DNA of 60,214 bases from Pseudomonas sp. BBP2017 (GCF_003024385.1 NZ_PVZN01000022.1:1-60214); one strand, 5' to 3'; numbered from the stretch's first letter, positions 17,177-25,569 are shown. Notes: generated from the sequence alone by a model not told the origin. Translations and numbers: made by a program.

Positions 17177-17968
17177 TCAGCGGGCCAGCAGAAAGTCGAT
17201 CACCCGGCGGCTGAACGGCTCGCCGACTTCAACGTTGGACAGGTGCGCGGCATGGAACTCGGCGTATTCGGCGCCCTCCACGTTCTCCTGGATGAACAGC
17301 CCGCCCACAGGCGGGGTGACCGCGTCGTGACTGCCGGAGATCACCAGCAACGGGGTTTTAATCTCACCGAGTTGATCACGAAAATCGGCATCACGTACTG
17401 CACCACAGTTGGCCGCATAGCCTTGCGGCGAGGTGGCAGCGAGCATGTCGGTAATGCGCTTGGCCTGATCTGGGTTGGTCGAGGCATAGGCCGGAGTGAA
17501 CCAGCGCTCGATCGACGCATCGCGCAGGCCGACCATCGCCTCTTTGCCATCGCGCAAGACCATCTCGATACGCGGGTTCCAGGTGTCCGGCGAGCCGATC
17601 TTGGCGGCGGTGTTGCAGACGATCAGCCGGTTCAGCCGCTCGCTGGCATTGATTCCCAGCCACTGACCGATCAGGCCGCCCATGGACAGGCCACAGAAAT
17701 GCGCGCGTTCGATCTTCAAGGCATCGAGCAGCGCCAGTACGTCGTGGCCGAGTTGCTCAATGCTGTAGGGGCCTGCGGTGACCAGCGAGCCGCCATGACC
17801 ACGGGTGTCGTAGCGCAGCACGCGAAAGTGCGCGGCAAAGGCCGGCACCTGGGTGTCCCACATATGCAGGTCAGTGCCCAGGGAGTTGGACAGCACCAAC
17901 ACCGGCGCGCCTTCAGGGCCGTCGAGTTGATAGTTGAGTGCGCCATCGGCGAGTTGTACCTGTGCCAC
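17177..17968 (-). CDS. pcaD: 3-oxoadipate enol-lactonase
   Basis: A 263-residue alpha/beta hydrolase converting 3-oxoadipate enol-lactone to 3-oxoadipate. The nucleophile elbow GLSMGG holds Ser95; the acid is likely the Asp in SGSHDAVTP and the base His lies near the C-terminus (HAAHLSNVE). Spaced 11 bp after pcaB and 10 bp before pcaC, so co-transcribed. Confidence 0.96.
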   Translation of the reverse strand: MAQVQLADGALNYQLDGPEGAPVLVLSNSLGTDLHMWDTQVPAFAAHFRVLRYDTRGHGGSLVTAGPYSIEQLGHDVLALLDALKIERAHFCGLSMGGLIGQWLGINASERLNRLIVCNTAAKIGSPDTWNPRIEMVLRDGKEAMVGLRDASIERWFTPAYASTNPDQAKRITDMLAATSPQGYAANCGAVRDADFRDQLGEIKTPLLVISGSHDAVTPPVGGLFIQENVEGAEYAEFHAAHLSNVEVGEPFSRRVIDFLLAR

Positions 17969-17979
17969 TGCAGCCTCCT

Positions 17980-19344
17980 TCAGGCATTGAAACGATGATG
18001 TTCGGCCAGCGCCCGCTCGACCCAGACGCGGGCCTGACCGAGGTAGTGGGCCGGATCAAGCAAACGATCGAGTTCGTCTGCCGACAGTTCAGCGCTCACC
18101 TGTGGATCGTCGCCGAGCACGGCGCGCAGGTGGCGTTGTTCGGCTACTGCACGCTTGCAGCAGGTTTCCAGCAAATGATGCGCGGTATCGCGGCCCAGGC
18201 GTTGGGCCAGGACAATGCTGACCGCCTCCGCCAGCACCAGGCCCTGGGTCAGATCGAGGTTATCGCGCATACGCACGGCATCGACCTGCAGGCCATCGGC
18301 GATGATCTGCGCCTGGCGTAACGCACCGGAAACCAGGCAGCAGATTTCCGGCAGGGTCTCCCATTCGGCATGCCACAGACCCAAGCTGCGCTCATGCTCT
18401 TGCGGCATCGCTGCAAAGAGCGTCGACACCAGCCCCGGCACCCGCGTCGCCGCCCCGATCAGCGCTGCGGCGCCCACCGGGTTGCGTTTGTGCGGCATCG
18501 TCGATGAGCCACCTTTACCCGGCGCTGCGGGTTCGAATACTTCCGCCGCTTCGGTCTGCATCAGCAGGCTGATATCACGCCCGATCTTGCCGAGGCTGCC
18601 AGCGACCAGGCCAAGCGTTGCGGCGAATTCCACCAGGCGGTCGCGCTGGGTGTGCCAAGGCTGCTCTGGTAACTGCAGATTCAATTGCCCTGCCAGCGCT
18701 TCAGCCACCGGCAGGGCTTGCTCACCGAGCGCCGCCAGCGTCCCGGAGGCACCGCCGAACTGCAGGGTCAGCAGGCGTGGTTTGAGTTCCTGCAGGCGCT
18801 GACGGTGACGGGTCAAAGCACCCAGCCAGCCAGCGATCTTCATGCCCAGGGTGACCGGGGTTGCATGTTGCAGCCAGGTGCGCCCGGCCAACGGCGTGTC
18901 GGCATGGGCCTCGGCCTGATGCGCCAGTGATTCGCTCAGACGTTGCAGGTCGAGTTCGATCAGGCTCAGCGCTGCACGCAGTTGCAGGACCAGCCCGGTG
19001 TCCATCGCATCCTGGCTGGTGGCGCCCAGGTGGACATAACGCTCGGCTTCGGGCACGCCACTGGCGATCACCTTGCCCAGCGCCTTGACCAGTGGAATAG
19101 CCGAGTTGCCAGCAATACCGATAGCTTCAGCCAGCGCGGCAAAGTCGTAGCGTTCGGCCTGGCAGGCGGCCACGATGGGCGCCACCACTACCTGCGGAAT
19201 CACGCCCACGGCGGCTTCGGCCCGCGCCAGGGCCGCTTCGAAATCAAGCATGCCCTGCACCCGGCCACGGTCGGAAAACACCTCGCGCATGGCGGGTGCA
19301 GTGAAGTAGGCATCGAACAGCTGATTGCCCGGTCGCGGGTTCAT
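17980..19344 (-). CDS. pcaB: 3-carboxy-cis,cis-muconate cycloisomerase
   Basis: A 454-residue fumarase/aspartase-superfamily enzyme that cyclises beta-carboxymuconate to gamma-carboxymuconolactone. It carries the superfamily signature GGSSTMPHKRNPVG with the mobile catalytic loop Ser. A GAAGGA ribosome-binding site precedes the ATG. First gene of pcaBDC; a terminator-like hairpin separates it from pcaF, so it probably has its own promoter in the 110 bp upstream, where I find no PcaR-like box. Confidence 0.95.
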   Translation of the reverse strand: MNPRPGNQLFDAYFTAPAMREVFSDRGRVQGMLDFEAALARAEAAVGVIPQVVVAPIVAACQAERYDFAALAEAIGIAGNSAIPLVKALGKVIASGVPEAERYVHLGATSQDAMDTGLVLQLRAALSLIELDLQRLSESLAHQAEAHADTPLAGRTWLQHATPVTLGMKIAGWLGALTRHRQRLQELKPRLLTLQFGGASGTLAALGEQALPVAEALAGQLNLQLPEQPWHTQRDRLVEFAATLGLVAGSLGKIGRDISLLMQTEAAEVFEPAAPGKGGSSTMPHKRNPVGAAALIGAATRVPGLVSTLFAAMPQEHERSLGLWHAEWETLPEICCLVSGALRQAQIIADGLQVDAVRMRDNLDLTQGLVLAEAVSIVLAQRLGRDTAHHLLETCCKRAVAEQRHLRAVLGDDPQVSAELSADELDRLLDPAHYLGQARVWVERALAEHHRFNA

Positions 19345-19455
19345 CTACACGTCCTTCAACAGGTCAATGATCGTGGTGCAGGTAAGCAACAGCAAATTGG
19401 AGGCTCTATGGAGTCTAGACGCAAGCTTTAACACGCTCGCCGCACAAAACAATCA

Positions 19456-19496
19456 CCCCGAACGTAGGGCTCTGCGTGGGAGCCATCCGTCCGGGG
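19456..19496 (-). terminator. hairpin terminator after pcaF
   Basis: On the minus strand CCCCGGACG pairs with CGTTCGGGG (one G-T pair) around an inner GGCTC/GAGCC stem, followed by TGATTGTTTTG. It begins 8 bp after the pcaF stop. The T run is imperfect, so termination may be partial and some read-through into pcaBDC is possible. Confidence 0.6.
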
Positions 19497-19504
19497 CTAT
19501 TGCT

Positions 19505-20707
19505 TTACACCCGCTCGATGGCCAGGGCCAGGCCCTGCCCTACCCCAACGCACATGGTTGCCAGGCCCTTGCGACCGCCAGACTTCTCCAGCTGATGCAA
19601 GGCGGTGAGGACCAACCGCGCACCGCTCATACCCAGCGGATGGCCAAGCGCGATGGCGCCACCATTGGGATTGACCTGCGGCGCATCGTCGGCCAGGCCC
19701 AGCTCGCGCAACACCGCCAGGCCCTGGCTGGCGAAGGCTTCATTGAGTTCGATGACATCGAAATCACTCACCGCCACACCCAAACGCTCGGTCAGTTTAC
19801 GCACCGCTGGTACCGGACCGATGCCCATGACCCGTGGCGCGACGCCCGCGCTGGCCATGCCCAGCACCCGCGCGCGTGGCGTCAGACCGTGTTTTTTCAC
19901 CGCTTCAGCCGAGGCCAGGATCAGAGCTGCGGCACCATCGTTGACGCCCGAGGCATTGCCTGCGGTGACCGTCTTGTCCGGGCCGTTGACCGGCTTCAGA
20001 CGCGTCAGGGCCTCCAGGGTGGTATCGGCGCGAGGGTGCTCGTCGTGCTCGACGATGGTTTCGCCTTTTTTGTGGGCGATGCGCACCGGCACGATCTCTT
20101 CAGCAAAGAAACCTGCAGCTTGGGCCGCTGCAGTACGTTGCTGGCTACGCAGGGCGAAAGCGTCCTGATCGGCACGCGAGACCTGGTAATCGTCGGCGAC
20201 GTTGTCGGCGGTCTGCGGCATGGCATCGACGCCGTACTGGGCTTTCATCAACGGGTTGATGAAGCGCCAGCCAATGGTGGTGTCTTCCAGTTTCATGTTG
20301 CGCGAATAGGCGTTGTCGGCCTTGCCCATGACGAACGGAGCACGCGACATCGACTCGACGCCACCGGCAATCGCCAGCTCCATCTCGCCACTGGCGATGG
20401 CGCGAAAGGCGGTGCCGACAGCATCCATGCCCGAAGCACAGAGGCGGTTGAGGGTCACCCCGGGCACGCTGTCCGGCAGCCCTGCCAACAGCAGCGCCAT
20501 GCGCGCAACGTTGCGGTTGTCTTCGCCGGCCTGGTTGGCGCAGCCGAGGAATACTTCGTCCAGTTGATCCCACTGCACCTGTGGGTTGCGCTCGATCAGT
20601 GCCTTGATCGGCACTGCCGCCAGGTCATCGGCACGCACACCGGCCAGGGCGCCGCCGAAACGGCCAATCGGGGTGCGAATGGCATCGCAGATAAATACAT
20701 CACGCAT
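19505..20707 (-). CDS. pcaF: 3-oxoadipyl-CoA thiolase
   Basis: A 400-residue thiolase cleaving 3-oxoadipyl-CoA to succinyl-CoA and acetyl-CoA, the last step of the beta-ketoadipate pathway. Seen: the acyl-enzyme Cys in LNRLCASGMDAV, the His in GHPLGMSGARL and the base Cys in TMCVGVGQG near the C-terminus. Its ATG shares one base with the pcaJ stop (TGATG), so translation is coupled. Confidence 0.95.
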   Translation of the reverse strand: MRDVFICDAIRTPIGRFGGALAGVRADDLAAVPIKALIERNPQVQWDQLDEVFLGCANQAGEDNRNVARMALLLAGLPDSVPGVTLNRLCASGMDAVGTAFRAIASGEMELAIAGGVESMSRAPFVMGKADNAYSRNMKLEDTTIGWRFINPLMKAQYGVDAMPQTADNVADDYQVSRADQDAFALRSQQRTAAAQAAGFFAEEIVPVRIAHKKGETIVEHDEHPRADTTLEALTRLKPVNGPDKTVTAGNASGVNDGAAALILASAEAVKKHGLTPRARVLGMASAGVAPRVMGIGPVPAVRKLTERLGVAVSDFDVIELNEAFASQGLAVLRELGLADDAPQVNPNGGAIALGHPLGMSGARLVLTALHQLEKSGGRKGLATMCVGVGQGLALAIERV

Positions 20708-21486
20708 CAGGCTTCTCCTGGCGCTTGGCCGTGGGCCGCGGCGGTGCGCGCTTCGAGGTCACGCAGAGCACTGAGCTCGACTTCGCTTGGCTCGGCAGTG
20801 GTTTGCACGCTGTCGGCAAAGCGAATGGCCCAGCCAGTGGCAGCAATGATCTGCTCACGGGTCACGCCTGGGTGGATCGAAGTGACGACGAACTCGTGGG
20901 TGCCGTCTTCCGGCTCCATGATGCACAGGTCGGTGATGATCCCCACCGGCCCTTCACCCGGCAGCCCCAGGCGTTTGCGCGAATCACCACCCTCGCCGTG
21001 GCCGACCGAGGTGATGAAGTCGAGTTTGTCGACGAAGGCGCGGTTCGACTGCTTGAGGATGATCAGCACCTGCTTGGCGGAGCCGGCAATTTCCGGGGCG
21101 CCACCGGCACCGGGCAGGCGCACTTTCGGTTGATGGTAGTCACCGACCACCGTGGTGTTGATGTTGCCGAAACGGTCAACCTGGGCGGCGCCGAGGAAGC
21201 CGACGTCGATACGCCCGCCTTGCAGCCAGTAGCGGAAAATTTCGCCGGTCGGCACCACGGTGTCAGCGGTTTCAGCCAGCTCGCCGTCACCGATCGACAG
21301 CGGCAACACGCTTGGTTTGGCGCCGATAGGGCCGGATTCATAGATCAGCACCACGTCGGGTGAAGAGGTCAGGCGTGCCAGGTTGGCGGCCTTGGAAGGC
21401 AGGCCGATGCCGACGAAGCACACTGCACCGTTGCGCAGACGACGGGCTGCGGCGACGGTCATCATTTCATTGGTGGAGTAGCTCAT
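20707..21486 (-). CDS. pcaJ: 3-oxoadipate:succinyl-CoA transferase subunit B
   Basis: A 259-residue class I CoA-transferase beta subunit. The catalytic Glu50 lies in YESGPIGAKP. With PcaI it moves CoA from succinyl-CoA to 3-oxoadipate. Overlaps pcaI by 4 bp (ATGA) and pcaF by 1 bp. Confidence 0.95.
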   Translation of the reverse strand: MSYSTNEMMTVAAARRLRNGAVCFVGIGLPSKAANLARLTSSPDVVLIYESGPIGAKPSVLPLSIGDGELAETADTVVPTGEIFRYWLQGGRIDVGFLGAAQVDRFGNINTTVVGDYHQPKVRLPGAGGAPEIAGSAKQVLIILKQSNRAFVDKLDFITSVGHGEGGDSRKRLGLPGEGPVGIITDLCIMEPEDGTHEFVVTSIHPGVTREQIIAATGWAIRFADSVQTTAEPSEVELSALRDLEARTAAAHGQAPGEA

Positions 21487-22343
21487 TGTGCAGCCTCCGA
21501 AGCGCTGGCCAGTTTTGCCTTGAATTCATTGAAGTCGGCGGTGCCGCGAATGTATTCGTCGATCCAGGCACTGAAGGCTTCACGATTGCGGGCAATCGGA
21601 TCCCAGGCCTGGTAGAAACGGTTGTCACGCTCGTAGTAACCATGGGCGTAGGACGGGTGCGCACCGCCGGGAACCAGGCACACCGCCGACAGTGCCCAGG
21701 TCGGCAACACACAGGCGTTCATCGGGGCATTGAGGTCGTCGACGATTTCTTCGACGGTGACGATGCAACGCTTGGCCGCCAGGGCTGCTTCTTTCTGCAC
21801 GCCGAGAATGCCCCAGAGCAGCACGTTGCCCTTGCGGTCGGCTTTCTGCGCGTGAATCACGGTCACATCCGGGCGTACAGACGGCACGGCGGCCAGCACT
21901 TCACCGGTGAACGGGCACGTCACGCTCTTGATCAGCGGGTTGACCTTGGGCAAATCGGAACCGGCGTAGGCGCGCAACACCGCGAAAGGCAGGCCCGAGG
22001 CACCGGCAACATAGGCGTTGGCCAGGTCGGCGTGACTGTGCTCTTCGATCTCCATGGCCTGCGGCCATTGCTTCTCCACGGCATCGCGCAGACGGTGCAG
22101 CGATCCCACACCCGGGTTACCGCCCCAGGAGAAAATCAGTTTGCGGGCACAACCGGAGCCAATCAGTTGATCGTAGATCAGGTCTGGAGTCATACGTACC
22201 AGGGTCAGCTCTTTCTTGCCCTGACGAATGATTTCATGACCGGCGGCAGTCGGAATCAAGTGCGTGAAGCCTTCGAGGGCGACGCTGTCACCGTCGTGGA
22301 CGAACTGCTTCACGGCATCGTGGAGCGAGAGGATTTCAGCCAT
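21483..22343 (-). CDS. pcaI: 3-oxoadipate:succinyl-CoA transferase subunit A
   Basis: A 286-residue class I CoA-transferase alpha subunit. The fold's conserved segments EGFTHLIPTAAGHEI and KLIFSWGGNPGVGS are seen. It is the first gene of the pcaIJF operon and is preceded by a paired PcaR-box promoter. At 286 residues it is longer than some PcaI proteins and belongs to the longer GctA-like branch. Confidence 0.94.
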   Translation of the reverse strand: MAEILSLHDAVKQFVHDGDSVALEGFTHLIPTAAGHEIIRQGKKELTLVRMTPDLIYDQLIGSGCARKLIFSWGGNPGVGSLHRLRDAVEKQWPQAMEIEEHSHADLANAYVAGASGLPFAVLRAYAGSDLPKVNPLIKSVTCPFTGEVLAAVPSVRPDVTVIHAQKADRKGNVLLWGILGVQKEAALAAKRCIVTVEEIVDDLNAPMNACVLPTWALSAVCLVPGGAHPSYAHGYYERDNRFYQAWDPIARNREAFSAWIDEYIRGTADFNEFKAKLASASEAAQ

Positions 22344-22440
22344 TGCAGACTCCTGGATATGCTGAGTCGAGGTCGGTGTGCATAGCGCCTTGGGTAGCGC
22401 CGGTAGGACTTCAGATTAAGGCGGGGCAGAGGGCGGTACA

Positions 22441-22474
22441 ATCCGATAATCGACTATCTGTTCGATTATCGAAC
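22441..22474 (-). promoter_or_regulatory. pcaI promoter with paired PcaR-like boxes
   Basis: Box 1 (22460-22474) is GTTCGATAATCGAAC on the minus strand, a perfect palindrome differing at one base from GTTCGATAATCGCAC, the P. putida PcaR site as I recall it. Box 2 (22441-22455) is a weaker inverted copy. They are 4 bp apart. Candidate elements TTCGAT, 16 bp, GATTAT lie inside the boxes. Regulation by PcaR is inferred from this match and the gene context. Confidence 0.75.
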
Positions 22475-22504
22475 CGATTGTTGTCATGCTAATGGCGTGA
22501 AACG

Positions 22505-22570
22505 ATCGCGGGGCAAGCCCGCTCCCACAAGATCACCTCTGACCCTGTGGGAACGGGCTTGCCCCGCGAT
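22505..22570. repeat. inverted REP pair
   Basis: Two opposed REP copies (ATCGCGGGGCAAGCCCGCTC and its complement with a few changes) between the pcaK stop and the pcaI promoter. Confidence 0.92.
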
Positions 22571-22577
22571 AAATCAC

Positions 22578-23924
22578 TCAGGTTGCGTCTGCGTGGCTAA
22601 CCATACCCTTGATCACCACCGCCACCGTAGCCAACCCGGCCGGGATCACCAGCGCCGTCAGCACCTGCTCGAAGCTCCAGCCCAGGCCCAACAGGGTGGC
22701 GCCCATCCAGGCCCCGAGAATGGCGCCAAAGCGGCCAATACCAAGCATCCACGACACGCCCGTGGCGCGGCCCTGAGTCGGGTAGAAACGCGCGGCCAGA
22801 GAAGGCATGGCCGACTGCGCACCGTTGACGCACATACCGGCAATCAGTACCAGGGTCGCCAGCACGGTAATGTTGCCCAGGCTCTGACCCACCGCGTAGG
22901 CAAATACCCCGGCCAGCAGATAGAAGGTGCCGATCACCTTGTGCGGGTTATAGCGGTCCATGGCCCAACCCACCACCACTGCGCTGAGTACTCCGCCAAA
23001 CTGGAACAAGGCACCGATAAAGGCGGCCTGCTCCATGCTGGCGCCACTGTCGCGCATCAGGGTCGGCAGCCAGCTGGTCAGCAGATAGACAATCACCAAG
23101 CCCATAAAATAGGTCAGCCACAGCAACAAGGTGCCAACGCTGTAGGTGCCGGAAAAGATCACCGCAAAGACATTGCGCGCCTTCACCGTCTTTTGCTCCG
23201 GCACGCTGAAACTTGAGGCCTGGCCGACAATGGCCGGCTCGATCGGCGCCAGGGTCTGGCGCACTTTGTCTGTGCCGCGATTGCGCACCACCAGAAAGCG
23301 CGCCGACTCTGGCAACCACAACAGCAACACCACGGCCAGTACCAGCGGCAAAACGCCCCCGATCAACAGCAGGCTGTGCCAGCCGAACGCCGGGATCAGT
23401 TTGGCCGAGATAAAGCCACCACCAGCCATACCCAGGTTGAAGCCACAGAACATGCTGGTGACCAGCAACGACTTAAGCCGCTCCGGGGTGTACTCAGAGA
23501 GCAGCGTGGTGGCGTTGGGCATGCCGGCGCCAAGACCCAGGCCGGTCAGAAAGCGCAGGACCAGTAACTGATCGACGTTGGTGCTGTAGGCCGAAGCCAG
23601 GCTGAAAGCGCCAAACACCACCACAGCCCCCACCAGTACCACCTTGCGCCCGAAACGGTCGGCCAACGGTCCTGAACCCAGGGCACCGAAGACCATACCG
23701 ATCAGCGCCGCGCTCATTACCGGGCCGAGGCTGGCGCGATCGATCCCCCAGTCCTGGGACAGCGCCGGGGCAATAAAGCCCATGGCAGCGGTATCCAGGC
23801 CATCAAGAAAGACAATCAGGAAACACAGGATCACTACGCGCCATTGATAGCGCGACAGCGGTTGGGCATTGATAAAGGACTGCACATCAAGGCAGTTCCC
23901 GACAGCAGCTTGCGGACTGTTCAT
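22578..23924 (-). CDS. pcaK: 4-hydroxybenzoate/protocatechuate transporter PcaK (MFS)
   Basis: A 448-residue major facilitator of the aromatic acid:H+ symporter family with twelve predicted membrane helices. The loop 2-3 motif GPLADRFGRK and the first-helix motif FLDGLDTAAMGF with its conserved Asp are seen. P. putida PcaK imports 4-hydroxybenzoate and protocatechuate and also aids chemotaxis to them. It has its own paired PcaR-box promoter upstream and a REP pair downstream. Confidence 0.93.
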   Translation of the reverse strand: MNSPQAAVGNCLDVQSFINAQPLSRYQWRVVILCFLIVFLDGLDTAAMGFIAPALSQDWGIDRASLGPVMSAALIGMVFGALGSGPLADRFGRKVVLVGAVVVFGAFSLASAYSTNVDQLLVLRFLTGLGLGAGMPNATTLLSEYTPERLKSLLVTSMFCGFNLGMAGGGFISAKLIPAFGWHSLLLIGGVLPLVLAVVLLLWLPESARFLVVRNRGTDKVRQTLAPIEPAIVGQASSFSVPEQKTVKARNVFAVIFSGTYSVGTLLLWLTYFMGLVIVYLLTSWLPTLMRDSGASMEQAAFIGALFQFGGVLSAVVVGWAMDRYNPHKVIGTFYLLAGVFAYAVGQSLGNITVLATLVLIAGMCVNGAQSAMPSLAARFYPTQGRATGVSWMLGIGRFGAILGAWMGATLLGLGWSFEQVLTALVIPAGLATVAVVIKGMVSHADAT

Positions 23925-24036
23925 TATTTTTATCCAGTAAGAGCGCGCTTATGTGCGGGGCGCGCGTGAGCAACACAATCGATCAGCGCAGATCGATCGG
24001 TGCGAAGGACATTAATAACAGGTCGAAAACTGCGCA

Positions 24037-24070
24037 ATTCGATAAACGCAACACTGTGCGTTTATCGAAC
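24037..24070 (-). promoter_or_regulatory. pcaK promoter region with paired PcaR-like boxes
   Basis: On the minus strand box 1 is GTTCGATAAACGCAC (24056-24070; 14 of 15 bases match the expected PcaR site) and, 4 bp on, the inverted box 2 TTGCGTTTATCGAAT (24037-24051; 12 of 15). The pair lies 15 bp after the pcaR stop and 113 bp before pcaK, showing that pcaK is not merely read through from pcaR. Confidence 0.75.
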
Positions 24071-24084
24071 AGGAACGTGCAGGC

Positions 24085-24960
24085 TCAGGCAAACAGCTGG
24101 GCACTGAGGTCACGGCTGGCAGCGAGCATGATCGGCAAGAAGCGTTGCTCAAGCTCGGTGCGGCTGACCCGACCGGCATGGGTACTGACGTTCAGGGCAG
24201 CCAGCACCTGGCCGGAAGCATCGTAGACCGGCACGGCAATCGAGCGCAGGCCCTGCTCCAGCTCCTGATCGACCACACACCAGCCCTGCTCGCGAACCTG
24301 TTGCAGGCATTCGAGCAACGCCACCGGGTCGTGGATGGTCCGACTGGTCTTGGCTTGCAGGTCGGCATGCTCCAGGTACTCGTGCAAGGTCGCGTCGTCG
24401 AGCGCCGCCAGGAGGATCCTGCCCATGGAGGTGCAATAGGCCGGCAGCCGGCCGCCTACCGAGAGGTCAACCGAGATCAGGCGCTGCACCGTGGCTGAGC
24501 GGGCTATATAAAGGATGTCATCGCCTTCGAGGGTGGCCATGTTGCAGGCCTCGTGCAACTGATCGCTCATGCGGTCCAGGTATGGCTGGGCCGACACTGC
24601 CAGCGGTGTGGACGACAGGTAGGCATGGCCAAGTGTCAGCACCTTGGGCAACAGTGAATAGGTACGCCCGTCGGTGGTGGCGTAACCCAGCTTGATCAGG
24701 GTATGCAGACAACGGCGCACCGCAGCCCGGGGAATTTCCGTGCGATGGCTGATCTGCGCGATGGTCAGGTGACGCTTGCGCTCCTGGAACGCCTGGACCA
24801 CCGCCAGGCCGCGGGCCAGCGAAGTCATGAAGTCGGGATCACCGGTGAAGGCCTGGATACGCCTGGCCGGTGAAGCGACGATGGGCGGTGCCAACGACGC
24901 AAACGAACTGCGCACCTGATCGTTCAATCCGGGCCCTTTGGGCGTTGTTTCTTCTGTCAT
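24085..24960 (-). CDS. pcaR: IclR-family regulator of the pca genes
   Basis: A 291-residue IclR protein: N-terminal winged helix-turn-helix (about residues 45-105; LTIAQISHRTEIPRAAVRRCL) and C-terminal effector domain. P. putida PcaR responds to 3-oxoadipate, activates pcaIJ, pcaBDC, pcaF and pcaK, and represses itself. The gene precedes pcaK and is preceded by a pair of PcaR-like boxes overlapping a -35/-10 promoter, matching autoregulation. Confidence 0.94.
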   Translation of the reverse strand: MTEETTPKGPGLNDQVRSSFASLAPPIVASPARRIQAFTGDPDFMTSLARGLAVVQAFQERKRHLTIAQISHRTEIPRAAVRRCLHTLIKLGYATTDGRTYSLLPKVLTLGHAYLSSTPLAVSAQPYLDRMSDQLHEACNMATLEGDDILYIARSATVQRLISVDLSVGGRLPAYCTSMGRILLAALDDATLHEYLEHADLQAKTSRTIHDPVALLECLQQVREQGWCVVDQELEQGLRSIAVPVYDASGQVLAALNVSTHAGRVSRTELEQRFLPIMLAASRDLSAQLFA

Positions 24961-24986
24961 GGTTCACCTCGGCAACACGGTCACTG

Positions 24987-25022
24987 GGGCGATTATCGAA
25001 CCAACGACCGATAATCGCAATT
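24987..25022 (-). promoter_or_regulatory. pcaR promoter with paired PcaR-like boxes
   Basis: Minus strand: TTGCGA (-35), 17 bp, GATAAT (-10). The inverted box TTGCGATTATCGGTC (25006-25020) covers the -35 and GTTCGATAATCGCCC (24987-25001; 14 of 15 matches) covers the -10, with 4 bp between. This agrees with published work showing PcaR binds both promoter elements. The plus-strand small-RNA promoter begins directly beside it. Confidence 0.75.
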
Positions 25023-25048
25023 GACCGCTACCCTCAATTGCTTATACC
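25021..25048 (+). promoter_or_regulatory. sigma70-like promoter facing away from pcaR
   Basis: TTGACC (25021-25026), 16 bp, TATACC (25043-25048). It abuts a PcaR-like box and points to a terminator at 25115-25147 with no credible reading frame between, so it is the proposed promoter of a small RNA. Confidence 0.45.
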
Positions 25049-25054
25049 TTTCCT

Positions 25055-25147
25055 ACCGCCACCATGTGGCTTCTTGGAGAGACTGGTCAGGTACCCACCG
25101 TAGAAGTCCCAGGCACGGCCTTGCCCACGAAGCGAGGCCGTTTTTTT
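25055..25147 (+). ncRNA. candidate small RNA divergent from pcaR
   Basis: About 93 nt between a sigma70-like promoter and a rho-independent terminator. It would have a 5-prime hairpin (GCCAC 25058-25062 / GTGGC 25066-25070), an unpaired purine-rich middle (around 25071-25114) and a terminator hairpin ending in seven T, the usual layout of Hfq-binding small RNAs. No known RNA family is recognised. The start point is estimated from the -10 position. Confidence 0.45.
25115..25147 (+). terminator. orphan rho-independent terminator
   Basis: ACGGCCT (25115-25121) pairs with AGGCCGT (25135-25141) around a 13-base loop and runs into seven T on the plus strand. No plus-strand gene lies upstream, which is why a noncoding transcript is proposed. 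Confidence 0.7.
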
Positions 25148-25309
25148 CTTCCCCCTTGCCTGATCAACAACAGCTCCAATTGCTGAAGAACTTTTCGTCT
25201 TGAGCATGTGCTTAAGCGAAACGCCAAGCAAACTTAACAAGCCGGTAACAAAAGCCCATCTTTGTTGTCACTAGAGAAACAACAGAGTGGTACGCTGATG
25301 AAACTTGCT

Positions 25310-25318
25310 TGCTATAAT
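25310..25318 (+). promoter_or_regulatory. extended -10 promoter TGCTATAAT
   Basis: A perfect TATAAT (25313-25318) with an upstream TG (25310-25311). The -35 region is poor, which extended -10 promoters tolerate. Expected start near 25325, giving a leader of about 245 nt before the 66-residue gene at 25570. Confidence 0.6.
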
Positions 25319-25324
25319 CAAGTT

Positions 25325-25569
25325 CCGTTGCCGCTACCCAGCTGGCCTTTGCAGGATCCAATCCTCACTTGCCAGAAGTCGTAGGGCGCGGGCCTGAAGC
25401 AAGTGACACAAGATTGAACACCCCGTTGTTCGTATCGACTTGCCTAATCAGAATTTACTGTTGCTACGACAGTAATTACGCTCTGGCAGCGTAGCCACGT
25501 GCACGTTGCGCGATTGCGCAGCCCTCACGCGTTAACGCCAGAGTTTATTCACAACCAACAGGTAGCACT
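25325..25569 (+). other. long structured leader or unrecognised noncoding RNA
   Basis: This stretch has no credible reading frame but clear hairpins: TTACTGT (25455-25461) with ACAGTAA (25469-25475), and CTCTGGC (25481-25487) with GCCAGAG (25537-25543), the latter enclosing smaller stems. It lies between an extended -10 promoter and a small conserved-looking gene. It could be a 5-prime leader with a regulatory role or a separate RNA; I recognise no riboswitch family. Confidence 0.4.

Noticed and set aside
25034..25240. A 68-codon minus-strand frame in the region upstream of pcaR
   Set aside because: It covers the small-RNA terminator in antisense, has a basic low-complexity product, no ribosome-binding site and no pseudomonad codon bias.
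24985..25569. Known RNAs (6S, tmRNA, RsmY/Z, CrcZ) in the pcaR upstream region
   Set aside because: No tmRNA tag, no GGA-rich loops, no CA-motif repeats and no 6S bulge were seen.
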